From: Nitrososphaerales archaeon
Lineage (GTDB): Archaea > Thermoproteota > Nitrososphaeria > Nitrososphaerales > CADDZS01
DNA: 64,000 nt
Assembly (NCBI GenBank): GCA_030041295.1
Contig: JASHOD010000069.1
Location: 22,742 to 86,741 of the forward strand
Reading direction: 5' to 3'
Made by a program: the position numbers and the translations under genes. Under the pieces are notes generated by a model, which worked only from the letters and a program-made list of their open reading frames with translations, had not been told where the DNA came from and made no database searches. Position 1 is the stretch's first letter. Each line of letters opens with the position of its first letter. Below are positions 50,727 to 60,518 of the stretch, one piece after another.

Positions 50727-52241
50727 TTATATCGTTACGTACCCGAGAGCTCTGGGAATGGCGGGCACGAGCGTCCACGCCTGGAGTTTTGCCTGCTCGA
50801 GAATCTTTGGAGCGTGAAAGCCCTTTGGCAATATGCCCCACTTGCATGCTCTTTTGAACGCGAATGCATCTACGTACTTCTCGCTCAGGATCATTTTTGC
50901 CTGCCGCACGTAAAGAGTTTCGCCGGGATTTTTTCCTGAAAGTAAAGTACTTGCAAGCTTGGATATTGTTGCGAGAAAGTCGCTCGGCGCAAGTTGGGCA
51001 AAGCCGTCGATTTTCACACTCGAAGGCATGAATCCCTTCGCAGCGATGAACTTCGATACTCCCTCGGAAGCGCGCAGGAAGGAAGCTAGAGGTACTCGCT
51101 TACTTTTTATTTTCGATTTGAAAGGCGACATTGGTCCGAGAGGCTCGCTCACGGCCGTTCTTCTCGGTATCCTCCTTTCAGTCATGGAATACGACGCGAC
51201 AAAATTCGTTAGGGCGCAAAAGGCCTGCGCAGGCGAAATCATCTCTCCATCGCTTAGCCTTAGGAAGGAAATGTTGCTTTTATCCGAGAGAGCGTCGGCT
51301 AAGGTCTTGATATCATCTTTACCCAGCGCCATTTCCAGTTTGCGTCTGTAGATTCTGCCGGCGTCGGTCGCGGAGATGAACTGAACGTCGTCAAAAGACT
51401 TTCCGAGTTTAATCAGCTTCTCAAAGTCTTCCAGGGCACGCCTTCTGATCTCGGCCGGATACTTTTGCGGAAGTGCGTATTTGCCTGGGGGAGTGTTCTT
51501 CCCGTTCGAAAAGTTCAAGCTGTCCCAATATACCTTGTTTACCGCGGTGTGGGGGTGCCACAGGATACTGATAGCTCCCCCTCCTTTACTTTTCAAATCG
51601 TCATGAATCGATTGAAATCTCCTCTTGAGCACCTCGCTCCCGCTTGGCTCTTCGAAGGTTCGATCGAAACGGATGTAATTCTTGTATGTGTTATTTAGGC
51701 TCAGCAGACCACAATACCAGTAGGGAAGGTCATCGATGTTCACAATATCGGTCGCATCCATGTAGACGTCTATTCCCTCTTTCTTCAGATATGGGTAATA
51801 ATGCGGAGCCCATTGCGAACCCGCGTGCCCGAAGCAGACCGGCACATTCTTCCCGAACGTGCTCCGGAGTTCTTCGAGACCACGACTTTCCCTCTTTTCG
51901 ATCTCACTAGCCCCCCGTAGAGTATCCATTTTCGCGATGTACTCGTAGGTAAGCGGATGCCGACTGTGAGTGTCGCTATGGTAGCCAATATCGCAATACT
52001 CTTTCATTGCAGATAATACATCCTGACGCTTATGCTGCTTCAAGAAGCGCACCTTTTCGCCTACTAATTTCATCGTCACAGGGACATGATACTTCTTCAA
52101 AATTTTGATAGCCTGAAGAGGCGTATCATTCGATTCTGGAGTGATGTAATCTTCCACGTCGAACCAAATATACGCGTAGATATTTTTACGGACGTTCGTG
52201 TTATGAGAGGTTGTTGTCCTTGATGATGATGGTGCTTTCAT
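50727..52241 (-). CDS. Polysaccharide deacetylase-family protein
   Basis: The 504-residue protein has the NodB-type domain at residues about 20-300: YIWFDVEDYITPESNDTP with the catalytic Asp, the metal-binding DIGYHSDTHSRHPLT (HxxTHxH-like), and later ISILWHPHTAVN. The last 180 residues hold repeating units such as DGEMISPAQAFCALTNFVAS and DGFAQLAPSDFLATISKLAS, faintly like pseudomurein-binding repeats. There is no signal peptide, so it may be intracellular or exported by another route. The target glycan, or a cyclic imide, is unknown. ATG at 52241. Confidence 0.75.
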   Translation of the reverse strand: MKAPSSSRTTTSHNTNVRKNIYAYIWFDVEDYITPESNDTPLQAIKILKKYHVPVTMKLVGEKVRFLKQHKRQDVLSAMKEYCDIGYHSDTHSRHPLTYEYIAKMDTLRGASEIEKRESRGLEELRSTFGKNVPVCFGHAGSQWAPHYYPYLKKEGIDVYMDATDIVNIDDLPYWYCGLLSLNNTYKNYIRFDRTFEEPSGSEVLKRRFQSIHDDLKSKGGGAISILWHPHTAVNKVYWDSLNFSNGKNTPPGKYALPQKYPAEIRRRALEDFEKLIKLGKSFDDVQFISATDAGRIYRRKLEMALGKDDIKTLADALSDKSNISFLRLSDGEMISPAQAFCALTNFVASYSMTERRIPRRTAVSEPLGPMSPFKSKIKSKRVPLASFLRASEGVSKFIAAKGFMPSSVKIDGFAQLAPSDFLATISKLASTLLSGKNPGETLYVRQAKMILSEKYVDAFAFKRACKWGILPKGFHAPKILEQAKLQAWTLVPAIPRALGYVTI

Positions 52242-52420
52242 TTATAGTGCGAAAAAATTGAGAGCAATTATTAAGAGTTATATCTCCCTGCTCGGAAAAA
52301 CATTCGTTTGTCCTGACCGATTTTTTAAGGAAAAATAGGAATATCGCTGGCATTAAATTGTGAAACTTTCCATAAATCCGAAGAAAGAGTTTATCTTGAT
52401 TATTTGTAAAGGGAAAATCC

Positions 52421-53554
52421 ATGGGAAACGACAGACCAAGAGCTAGAGATATCGGATTAACTCCGGGAGGGCTTTCGCCCGGTCGTTTCAATTCAATAAC
52501 GGACGTCCGCGGTGTCAGAATTGGTCAAAAGACGCTGATCGTGGGTGACGATATCAGAACCGGGGTGACCGCGATTCTTCCGCATGAAGGAAACCTCTTT
52601 CAGGAAAAAGTTCCCGGTGCGATCTTTGTTGAGAACGGTTTTGGAAAACTAGTCGGTTCGACACAGGTGAATGAATTAGGCGAGATCGAGACTCCGATAA
52701 TGCTCACGAACACACTCTGCGTCCACCGCGTCGCTGACGCCCTCATAGACTATATGTTGGCGATGCCGGAAAACTCGGATGTCACATCGATCAATCCCGT
52801 GGTGGGAGAAACCAACGATGGTTTTCTGAATAACATACGAAAGAAAGCAGTAGGAAGGGATGAGGTATTTTCCTCCCTAGCGAATGCAACTGAAGGACCT
52901 GTCGAGGAGGGCTGTGTCGGCGCAGGAACCGGAACCCGTGCTCTAGGTTTCAAAGGGGGAATTGGAACTTCATCCCGTCTTCTCTCAGGCGATCTTGGGA
53001 ATTACACTGTGGGGGTTATTGTTCAGACAAATTTTGGTGGAGACCTTACAATCAAAGGAGCGCCTGTTGGGAAGGTATTGGCTTCACTTTCTCCTTCCAA
53101 GAAAAATGAAGATGACTCTCAAAAAATAGAGCGGCGAAATACTGGAGACGTCCAGAAGTTAGGTTCCGTCATGGTAGTCATAGCGACAGATGCCCCTGTA
53201 GGATTTAGGAACTTGCGAAGGGTTGCGGTAAGATCCGCCCTTGGACTTGGCAGAACGGGTTTTACTTCGCGAAATCATAGCGGCGATTACTTCATTGCTT
53301 TCACCACGGCGGATGGATCAAGGACTGGACCATCCGGGTTCAAAGCAAACAGAAAGAAGTTGGTCGAAGAAGAAGAAGAGCTAACCAACGACGCGATGGA
53401 TCCATTGTTTTTGGGCGTGATTGAAGCGACTGAAGAAGCAGTTTACAATTCTCTCTTTAAGGCGACAACTATGAAGGGTCACGAAAATCATGAGACTGAG
53501 GCTCTACCTATAGACGCGACGGCCGAAATTCTTCGAAAACACAAAGCATTGTGA
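52421..53554 (+). CDS. P1 family (DmpA/S58) peptidase
   Basis: The 377-residue protein matches DmpA-like N-terminal nucleophile aminopeptidases: FNSITDVRGVRIGQKTLIVG, GVTAILPHEGN, GAIFVENGFGKLVGSTQVNE, VVGETNDGFLN and GCVGAGTGTRALGFKGGIGT. The last region, just before a self-cleavage Ser, normally reads GxVGAGTG. They cut peptides or beta-peptides and amides from the N-terminus. The divergent deacetylase gene lies 179 bp away, and an amidohydrolase gene follows 100 bp downstream. Confidence 0.88.
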   Translation: MGNDRPRARDIGLTPGGLSPGRFNSITDVRGVRIGQKTLIVGDDIRTGVTAILPHEGNLFQEKVPGAIFVENGFGKLVGSTQVNELGEIETPIMLTNTLCVHRVADALIDYMLAMPENSDVTSINPVVGETNDGFLNNIRKKAVGRDEVFSSLANATEGPVEEGCVGAGTGTRALGFKGGIGTSSRLLSGDLGNYTVGVIVQTNFGGDLTIKGAPVGKVLASLSPSKKNEDDSQKIERRNTGDVQKLGSVMVVIATDAPVGFRNLRRVAVRSALGLGRTGFTSRNHSGDYFIAFTTADGSRTGPSGFKANRKKLVEEEEELTNDAMDPLFLGVIEATEEAVYNSLFKATTMKGHENHETEALPIDATAEILRKHKAL

Positions 53555-53617
53555 GCAAATGAGTTCTTCCGCACGCATCGGATTTGGCCAATGCGTCTTT
53601 TCAAAGAACATCCCTGC

Positions 53618-53629
53618 AAAATATTATCT
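53618..53629 (+). promoter_or_regulatory. TATA-like box before the amidohydrolase
   Basis: AAAATATTATCT lies about 26-37 bp before the ATG at 53655. This would allow separate transcription from the peptidase gene upstream. Confidence 0.35.
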
Positions 53630-53654
53630 AATCCGTGTAAGCTCACTCTAGCGA

Positions 53655-54947
53655 ATGACCATGCTACAGTCTAAAAATGAGCCGCTCCCCTCCAGCGTCG
53701 GGACAGCGTACATCATACGCGCAGGACGTTTGATAGATCCGGAAACTGGAAGTGCGAAGTACAATCAATCCATCTCGGTAAAGGACGGCAGGGTTGTCGA
53801 AATCGGGACAGACGTCGCGCCTCTAGAAAATGCTGAAACTATCGACCTCTCCGAATTCTCAGTCCTACCGGGGCTCGTGGATGCGCACAATCACCTCGCC
53901 CTTACTTACAAGAAATTTCCCGAGAACAATGTATACTATTACACCTACATCCAAGACTCTACGGCAATCCGCGCAATCCAGGCAGTCTCGAACGGGATTC
54001 AGATGCTCTCAAGCGGCTTCACGCTAGTACGAGATCTAGGTAACAACGCGTTATACGCGGACTCCGCCCTGCGGATCGCAATCGAACAGGGTTGGGTCCC
54101 CGGGCCGACGATCATTAATTCTGGAATCATCATAGGAAGTATGGGAGGGCAGTTCCATCCTACTCCGGAAATGGCAAAGCAGCACAACATCGTTTACCCG
54201 GAATACCTCGACGCCGACACACCCGACGAGATAATCAAGGCGGTGAGGCAGAACGTCCTTTTCGGAGCGAAGGTGATCAAGATCATGGTCGACTCAGAGC
54301 CCTATCCCTACACGGTTGAAGACATGAAACTCTTCATCAAGGAAGCCACCAATGCGGGCGGGTTAAAGGTAGCGGGTCACGTCCAAACCGAAGAAGGCGC
54401 GAGGCGCGCAATCGAAGCGGGGATCTGGTCGATCGAACACGACGACGCCATAAATGACGAGCTCCACAGGCAGATGGCCGCGAAGGGCATCTGGAGGGTG
54501 GGAACGGAAACACCGTTCACCGAATACAGCAGCACCCAGGAAGTCTTCGACGCGAGAGTAAGTCGCCTGAAAAATGCCTTCGCGAACGGGGTGAAGATGG
54601 CGTTCTCCACCGACGCGGACTATTACGTGCCAGGTCTGACCCGAGGCGAAGTGGTGCTCAATTTCTTGAAAACATGGAAAGCGGCCGAAATTCCCGATAA
54701 GGAAATTCTAAAGATAATGACTGTCAACGGCTACAAGGTCTCCGATATCTACGACAAGCGCGGACCGGTCAGGCCTGGATTCCCAGCTGACATCATAGCG
54801 GTAAAGGGAAACCCCCTCGAAGACATCAACGCATTGCGATCCGTGGTGTTTGTAATGAAGGACGGCTTGGTGTTCAAACGAGGCGGGGTTGTGACGCCGG
54901 AAAAATTCTTCCACGGCGGTCCTGTTAACGGCTGGAACATTCGTTAG
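53655..54947 (+). CDS. Amidohydrolase (Xaa-Pro dipeptidase/imidazolonepropionase-like)
   Basis: The 430-residue TIM-barrel metal hydrolase has LPGLVDAHNHLALTYKKFP (HxH), the metal-bridging Lys in AKVIKIMVDSEPYPY, His in LKVAGHVQTEEGARRAI, IWSIEHDDAINDELH and the last Asp in VKMAFSTDADYYVPG. The end PADIIAVKGNPLEDINAL is the small beta-sandwich shared by the family. It hydrolyses amide, lactam or dipeptide bonds. It sits beside the P1 peptidase and Dpp transporter, which points to peptide or amide breakdown. Confidence 0.88.
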   Translation: MTMLQSKNEPLPSSVGTAYIIRAGRLIDPETGSAKYNQSISVKDGRVVEIGTDVAPLENAETIDLSEFSVLPGLVDAHNHLALTYKKFPENNVYYYTYIQDSTAIRAIQAVSNGIQMLSSGFTLVRDLGNNALYADSALRIAIEQGWVPGPTIINSGIIIGSMGGQFHPTPEMAKQHNIVYPEYLDADTPDEIIKAVRQNVLFGAKVIKIMVDSEPYPYTVEDMKLFIKEATNAGGLKVAGHVQTEEGARRAIEAGIWSIEHDDAINDELHRQMAAKGIWRVGTETPFTEYSSTQEVFDARVSRLKNAFANGVKMAFSTDADYYVPGLTRGEVVLNFLKTWKAAEIPDKEILKIMTVNGYKVSDIYDKRGPVRPGFPADIIAVKGNPLEDINALRSVVFVMKDGLVFKRGGVVTPEKFFHGGPVNGWNIR

Positions 54948-55000
54948 CCCTCAAAGCTGAGCCTGTGTCGGAAAGGCTCGTCATTTTTCTTTGTCGTGAC

Positions 55001-56287
55001 CTAAATTACGTTTTCGGGCTTGAACACTTTACCTTTCCTTACGACCGCCACAATGTTTGAAGGCGCCAGGCTCTCGATCTTCTCGAGAGGATTTCCACGC
55101 ACGATGACCAGATCAGCCGCATAGTCCTTCTTTATTCTTCCATTCTTATCTAAACCAAGACAATCCGCGGCGTTTGCCGTCGCAGCTATTAATGCGACCT
55201 CGTTTCCGAAGTACTTCGCGACATTTACAATTTCGACGTAGTTATGCCCGTGGAACTCGGTTTGAGAACCGACAAAGTCCGACCCGTTGGCAATCTTCAA
55301 GCCCCGACTCTTTGCAATTTCCAAGTCCCCTGCCAGGTGCCTTTGCACGTAGGCTTCGCGCTGCGGACTTGGCTTGAGCGGCGAGGATTTGTTCGCGAGA
55401 AACGGAGTTAACGTGGGCACGTAGAATATCCCCTTCTTTATAGCCCCGGCGGCTATCTCCTCCGTCAGCCCGATTCCGTGCTCGATAGAGTCGACGCCTG
55501 CTTCGACCACGTTCGACATTGCTTCCTCGCCGTATGCATGAGCCGCCACCTTGAGCCCCGCCCTGTGGGCTTCGTCCACTATCGCTTGCAACTCTTCGAC
55601 GCTGAGCTGAGTACGCACTTTACTCCCCTGAGCGAAGCTCCCCGACGCGTACACTTTGATGCATTCCGCACCATCTCTAAGAGCTAGGCGTACGGCCTTC
55701 CTGCACTCCCAGGGGCCGTCGCAGTAGTAAGAATAAGATAGACGTTGTGATATGTCCAAAGGTAACATCAGAGGGTCGTCGTTTCCACCCGTCTGTGCCA
55801 GAGACCTACCCGCGGGAATGACCCGTGGGCCAACTATCGCTCCCTCAAGCTCCGCAGTCTTGAGATATGTGGCCGCCTTACTGCCTAAATCGCGGACTGC
55901 CGTAAAGCCCGCGTACAATAGCCTTCTCATGTCGGCGACGCTACGCAGAGCGGTCATGGTCTCAGGGGTAGTAACCCAGTCCATAAGACCGTAGGTTCCC
56001 GTCCCAAAGAAGTGTACATGGCAGTCGATCAACCCCGGTAGAATCGTGAGGTCGGACGAAGTGGATGAGATTTTTTCTTCGCTCTTACCCGCGGCCGGCA
56101 GGTCAATCTCGGATTCTTTGCCCGCTTGCGAGATCTTTCCACTAGAACTATCTACAACGACAACGCCCTTTTGATAATACTCTGACCCGTCAAAGATGGA
56201 TCCTTTGATTACGATAAACTGAGATTTTTCCGATGAATTCAATTCGGTCCTTTCGTTTTCTCCTTCTTTTTGTTGCTGCTGCTGCAA
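55001..56287 (-). CDS. Amidohydrolase (second copy, in the Dpp operon)
   Basis: The 428-residue protein resembles the neighbour at 53655: LTILPGLIDCHVHFFGTGTY (HxH), ECIKVYASGSFAQGSKVR, GLKVAAHAYGEEAMSNVVEA, DSIEHGIGLTEEI and ANGSDFVGSQTE with the final Asp. The end YAADLVIVRGNPLEKIESLA is typical. It is last in the run dppA-B-C-D-F-amidohydrolase (49 bp gap), so it probably acts on the imported compound. The start is a TTG at 56287. A run of Gln at the N-terminus (QQQQQ) suggests a later true start. Confidence 0.88.
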   Translation of the reverse strand: MQQQQQKEGENERTELNSSEKSQFIVIKGSIFDGSEYYQKGVVVVDSSSGKISQAGKESEIDLPAAGKSEEKISSTSSDLTILPGLIDCHVHFFGTGTYGLMDWVTTPETMTALRSVADMRRLLYAGFTAVRDLGSKAATYLKTAELEGAIVGPRVIPAGRSLAQTGGNDDPLMLPLDISQRLSYSYYCDGPWECRKAVRLALRDGAECIKVYASGSFAQGSKVRTQLSVEELQAIVDEAHRAGLKVAAHAYGEEAMSNVVEAGVDSIEHGIGLTEEIAAGAIKKGIFYVPTLTPFLANKSSPLKPSPQREAYVQRHLAGDLEIAKSRGLKIANGSDFVGSQTEFHGHNYVEIVNVAKYFGNEVALIAATANAADCLGLDKNGRIKKDYAADLVIVRGNPLEKIESLAPSNIVAVVRKGKVFKPENVI

Positions 56288-56336
56288 TGCATCGCCTTTA
56301 ATGAGGAGTTCACTGCGAGAATATCATTTTTTCGAG

Positions 56337-57353
56337 TCAGGTTTGCACTGCAGTGAAATTTGATGCGGTACTTGGCTGTTGTTCCGGCATTGTCGGGTAT
56401 AGCCAGCACGCGACGGAGCTCCCCTTCACTTTAGTAAGCGCGGGGTCAGTTGTCTTGCATACTTCCATCGCGTTCGGGCATCTAGGGTGATACCTGCAAC
56501 CTGACGGAGGTCGGAGCAAGCTCGGGGTTTCTCCGGTAGGGGCCTCGAGTCCCCTCGCTACTAGCGAAGGAACCGACTTGAGCAACGCCTGTGTATACGG
56601 GTGCTTTGGGTCCGTCATGACGTCGTCTGTGGGACCTATTTCGACTAGCTTTCCCGCGTACATCACGGCGATACGATCGGATATGAATCGCGCTACCGCG
56701 ATGTTGTGTGTAATTAGCAGGTATGTGAATCCATATTGTTGATGCAGTCCTTCAAGAAGGTTCAGTACCTGAGCCTGGATAGATGCGTCAAGGGCGGAGG
56801 TTGGTTCGTCGAGGACTATAAACGTCGGGTTAGAGGCGATAGCCCTAGCAATTGCGACTCTTTGCTTTTGTCCACCCGAGAGGTCCTTAGGGCGCCGCCC
56901 GGCAAACTCGCGGGGATTCAGGCCCACCGCCGACATACTCTCTTCAAATTGATTCTGTTTCTCTTCTTTGCTGAGATGATATTTCTGAAGAGCCTCCATA
57001 ACGATGCTGCGAACGTTCATCCGAGGGTTCAGGCTCTCGGAGGGGTTTTGGAATACCATCTGCATTTGCCGTCTAGCCTTCCCAAGGTTCGCCTTGTCGA
57101 GCTTCATTCCCTTGAAATAAATCTCCCCATCAGTGAGAGCCTCTAACGTGCAAAGGAGCAGTCCCAGCGTTGTCTTGCCGGAGCCGCTTTCCCCGACCAA
57201 AGCGAGAATTTCCTTATCAGCGATTTCTATGTCGACGTGGTCGACCGCCCTAATGTACGATGCACGCTTGCGGGATATGCTTTCGAGCATTCCTCGTTTA
57301 GAAGCGAGGAAGCTTTTAGTCGCGCCTTTTGTACTGATTAGCGGCGAGCTCAA
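56337..57353 (-). CDS. dppF: Oligopeptide/dipeptide ABC transporter ATP-binding protein
   Basis: The 338-residue ATPase has Walker A LALVGESGSGKTTLGLLL, signature PKDLSGGQKQRVAIARAIAS, Walker B FIVLDEPTSALDAS and the oligopeptide-specific C-terminal region with SGCRYHPRCPNAMEVC, whose Cys residues could bind an iron-sulfur cluster as in DppD/DppF-type ATPases. It powers uptake with DppD. The start is a TTG at 57353. The gene order is the standard dppABCDF. Confidence 0.93.
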   Translation of the reverse strand: MSSPLISTKGATKSFLASKRGMLESISRKRASYIRAVDHVDIEIADKEILALVGESGSGKTTLGLLLCTLEALTDGEIYFKGMKLDKANLGKARRQMQMVFQNPSESLNPRMNVRSIVMEALQKYHLSKEEKQNQFEESMSAVGLNPREFAGRRPKDLSGGQKQRVAIARAIASNPTFIVLDEPTSALDASIQAQVLNLLEGLHQQYGFTYLLITHNIAVARFISDRIAVMYAGKLVEIGPTDDVMTDPKHPYTQALLKSVPSLVARGLEAPTGETPSLLRPPSGCRYHPRCPNAMEVCKTTDPALTKVKGSSVACWLYPTMPEQQPSTASNFTAVQT

Positions 57354-57398
57354 TTTCTGGATCTATCTTCTCCTCTGGAATCTCTTCTTTTCAAACGA

Positions 57399-58388
57399 TT
57401 ATGATGAGGACAACTGCAGAGGTTTCGAAGGGTACAGCCAGCATGCGACGGAGCTCCCTTTCACGGAGGCAAGTTCTGGATCATTTGTCGTGCACACCTC
57501 CATCGCATACGGGCACCTTGGGTGATACCTACAGCCGACCGGCGGCTTGACTAGACTTGGAGGGCTTCCGCCGATAGTCTTCAGCAGGCCTTCGGTCTTT
57601 CTGCTGGAAGGGATGCAGGAGACCAGGCCTTGGGTATAGGGATGAAGGGGGGATTTGATAACATCCTCTGTAGGGCCTATCTCCACGACTTTTCCCGCGT
57701 ACATGACCGCGATCTTGTCCGCAACATTGTATGCGACGCTGATGTCATGGGTTATAAAAATCACGGACAATCCGTACTCGGCCTTTAGATCGTTGAGCAA
57801 TTTGATTACTTGGGCCTGTAGGGTAACGTCCACCGCCGAGGTGGGTTCATCGGCGATCAAAAGTTTCGGTTTCAAGAGTAGCCCCAAGGCGATTATCACC
57901 CTCTGTATCTGTCCTCCTGAAAGCTCATGAGGATACCGCTCGAGTATAAGATCCGGATCGGGAATCCGGACGCTTTTGAAACTCTCGATTATCTCCTTCC
58001 TGTCTCCATTATAGTTTCTTCCTTCTCGGACGCCCTTGATGCGGAGCGCTTCAGTAATCTGATCGCCCACTCTTTTCACGGGATTCAGACTGTTCAACGG
58101 ATCCTGGAAGACCATGAAAACGACCGACCCGCGAATGGATCTTACTTCCCTTTGACTCAAGGTGAGAATATTTTTTCCATCGAGTGAAATGTTACCTCCA
58201 GCGTACAGGCCGTTAGGCGGAAGTAATCTTACGATCGAAACTCCGAGAGTAGATTTCCCGGAACCACTCTCGCCCACGATCGCGACGCTCTCCCTTTCTC
58301 CGAGGGAGAGGCTCAGGTCAGTAAGCGCCCTAACCATACCCCGCTCGGTCCTATAGTTGACGCTCAGGCTGTTGACTTCAAGAAGCAT
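57399..58388 (-). CDS. dppD: Oligopeptide/dipeptide ABC transporter ATP-binding protein
   Basis: The 329-residue ATPase has Walker A VAIVGESGSGKSTLGVSI, Q-loop VFMVFQDPLNSLNPV, signature PHELSGGQIQRVIIALGLLL, Walker B LLIADEPTSAVDV and the C-terminal VGCRYHPRCPYAMEVC. It pairs with DppF at the inner face of the membrane. The gene begins with ATG at 58388, 9 bp after dppC, so translation is probably coupled. Confidence 0.93.
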   Translation of the reverse strand: MLLEVNSLSVNYRTERGMVRALTDLSLSLGERESVAIVGESGSGKSTLGVSIVRLLPPNGLYAGGNISLDGKNILTLSQREVRSIRGSVVFMVFQDPLNSLNPVKRVGDQITEALRIKGVREGRNYNGDRKEIIESFKSVRIPDPDLILERYPHELSGGQIQRVIIALGLLLKPKLLIADEPTSAVDVTLQAQVIKLLNDLKAEYGLSVIFITHDISVAYNVADKIAVMYAGKVVEIGPTEDVIKSPLHPYTQGLVSCIPSSRKTEGLLKTIGGSPPSLVKPPVGCRYHPRCPYAMEVCTTNDPELASVKGSSVACWLYPSKPLQLSSS

Positions 58389-58397
58389 ATCCTAAGA

Positions 58398-59483
58398 TTA
58401 CACCGTCCTACCACTAATAACGTCTTGAAGCCTGTCACCCAATAAAGTGAACGAGATCACAATCGCCAATATTACAAGAGCAGGAAATATGCTCCACCAC
58501 CAGTTCACCGGCATGTAGTCCAGGCCTTGATAAGTCATCTCCCCCCATTCGGGGAGCGGCGGTTGGACTCCGATTCCGAGGAAGGCAAGTGATGAATATG
58601 CTAGAATCACGTTACCGAAATCCAAAGCTGCGTATGCAATTATAGGATCTATCGAGTTCGGGATAATGTGCCTAAACATGATTCTGAGTGAGCTTGTCCC
58701 GCATAGTCTAGCGGCTCCCACAAAGCCCCGGCGTTTGAAAGTCAACGCCTGTCCTCGAAAGAATCGCGCGTATGTTGGCCACCAAACTATAATCAGCGCG
58801 AAAAGGACCGACGTATAGCCAACGCCGATCAAGATTCCGACGGCGATCGCGAGAATTAGGGCGGGGACTGCGAGGAACGCGTCGGTCAAACGCATGAATA
58901 TTGTTTCGGCCCATCCACCGAATAGCGCTGCGGCAGTACCCATTAGCATCCCTATGGTTATTCCTGCCGCTACAACTATGATACCTGCGAAGGCGTCTCG
59001 CGGAGCGGCGTACAAGATACTTTGGATTATGCTGTGCCCGTAGTAATCTGTTCCAAAGAGCAACTCGAACGATTTAGTGGTTGGGGGAACTAGGGATTGG
59101 GAAAAATCAAGTAAGGTTACATGATTGCCCCCAAGAATCTCTGTGGCATATCTAGCATGTGTATAGGAATCGATTACCTGAAGGATGCCTTCGAATATCG
59201 ACCATACAAGAAATGCGCCGATCAAGATGGCTCCCGCGAAAGCAGCTTTGTCCTTGCTCAATAGGCGGTATAGATTTGAAACGGAGCTCTCATTGGTCGT
59301 GGGGATTTCAGCAATCGGGGTAGCAACTGGCGCCGAACCAGAAACTGGAGATGCGTGAATTTTGGGGAAGAATCTGCGAGACGGAGAAAGGAAGCCCCAA
59401 CGGCTGGGCAGATCCACTTCAGAACGGGCGCTTGAATTTTCTCGGTCTTCTCCATCTCGTCCAATGTTGCTGTTCGATTCCAA
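58398..59483 (-). CDS. dppC: Oligopeptide/dipeptide ABC transporter permease
   Basis: The 361-residue DppC-type permease has TM helices from about residue 77 and the coupling (EAA) loop near RGFVGAARLCGTSSLRIMFR, HIIPNSIDPIIAY. It ends with SIFPALVILAIVISFTLLGD. The first 70 residues form a long polar extension. The start is a TTG at 59483, only 6 bp after dppB stops. It forms the membrane channel with DppB. Confidence 0.92.
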   Translation of the reverse strand: MESNSNIGRDGEDRENSSARSEVDLPSRWGFLSPSRRFFPKIHASPVSGSAPVATPIAEIPTTNESSVSNLYRLLSKDKAAFAGAILIGAFLVWSIFEGILQVIDSYTHARYATEILGGNHVTLLDFSQSLVPPTTKSFELLFGTDYYGHSIIQSILYAAPRDAFAGIIVVAAGITIGMLMGTAAALFGGWAETIFMRLTDAFLAVPALILAIAVGILIGVGYTSVLFALIIVWWPTYARFFRGQALTFKRRGFVGAARLCGTSSLRIMFRHIIPNSIDPIIAYAALDFGNVILAYSSLAFLGIGVQPPLPEWGEMTYQGLDYMPVNWWWSIFPALVILAIVISFTLLGDRLQDVISGRTV

Positions 59484-59489
59484 AGCAAT

Positions 59490-60518
59490 TCACTCCAGTC
59501 TGATTCTTGGATCTACTACGCCATAGAGAATGTCTGCCACTAGATTTGCTATTATCACTGATATTCCAATTATAATCGTAATCGCCAGAATAGCGTTGTC
59601 ATCCAAACCGAATATAGCTTGCACGGTAAAGAATCCTATTCCGTGGTACTGGAAGATTTCTTCCACAATCACCGCTCCGGCGGTTGCTGTCCCAAAGAAG
59701 AGCGCTGCAAGAGTAATAACCGGGATGATGGCATTCTTGAATGCGGTTCGATAAACAACCTGCCGTTTGCTGAACCCCTTCATGTAGGCGAGCTTGACAT
59801 AGTCTTTGTCGAGCGCTTCTATCATGCTAGACCGCATCATTCTAGTCGTGACTCCAAACGACACGAGGGCAATCGACACAGCGGGCAGTACCAAATGCTG
59901 GAGGGCGCTCCAGAAATATGGGAAATCCAAGGCAAGTAAGGCATCGACCAAGGGGAATCCGGTTACATGATGAGGCGGAGATAGAACTGGATTTGCTATT
60001 CCGCCAAAGGGCAAGAGTTTGAGGTCATAGGCAAGTATGAGCTGGAGTATGAAAGCGACTACGAATGGTGGACTAGCCCAAGTGACCAAGTAAAAGCCCT
60101 TTATCGCATTATCAGTTACGCCGCCCCGATTTGACGCGGCGACTACGCCGGTGAAGATCCCGAGAAGGATTGCTAGGACTGTCCCGATAAGAACGAGTTC
60201 AAGGGTGATTGGTAAGTATTCCGCAATGATTGTGCTCTCGGGTATCTTGTATATGCTATCCACGCCGAGATTTGCGTGAAAAAGATTGTCGACATAGTAC
60301 AAAAGCTGAATGTACACGGGTGCGTTGAAATGATATTGATTTATTATTCCCTGCAATTGACTAGCTGGAGCTTTGTAATCGCCAGAGTAAATCCTTGCTA
60401 ATGCGAGCGGTGACCGTGCGAGTGAATGTACTATGACAAATAGCAAAAGAATAAGGAAAAGGACCGTTGCGAAAGCGTTAATCAGACGTCGCGCTAGAAA
60501 GTAAAGAAAGCCTTCGAT
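59490..60518 (-). CDS. dppB: Oligopeptide/dipeptide ABC transporter permease, start codon unclear
   Basis: The DppB-type permease has an EAA loop, MIEALDKDYVKLAYMKGFSK then RQVVYRTAFKNAIIP, and ends with ANLVADILYGVVDPRIRLE. The first helix characteristic of the family, EGFLYFLARRLINAFATVLF, is encoded upstream of the first usable start, the TTG at 60446. In that stretch, 60447-60518, no ATG, GTG or TTG is in frame, and a TGA precedes it. The start may be the ATC at 60518, or the original start was mutated. From the TTG alone the product (318 residues) lacks most of helix 1. Confidence 0.88.
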   Translation of the reverse strand: MEGFLYFLARRLINAFATVLFLILLLFVIVHSLARSPLALARIYSGDYKAPASQLQGIINQYHFNAPVYIQLLYYVDNLFHANLGVDSIYKIPESTIIAEYLPITLELVLIGTVLAILLGIFTGVVAASNRGGVTDNAIKGFYLVTWASPPFVVAFILQLILAYDLKLLPFGGIANPVLSPPHHVTGFPLVDALLALDFPYFWSALQHLVLPAVSIALVSFGVTTRMMRSSMIEALDKDYVKLAYMKGFSKRQVVYRTAFKNAIIPVITLAALFFGTATAGAVIVEEIFQYHGIGFFTVQAIFGLDDNAILAITIIIGISVIIANLVADILYGVVDPRIRLE

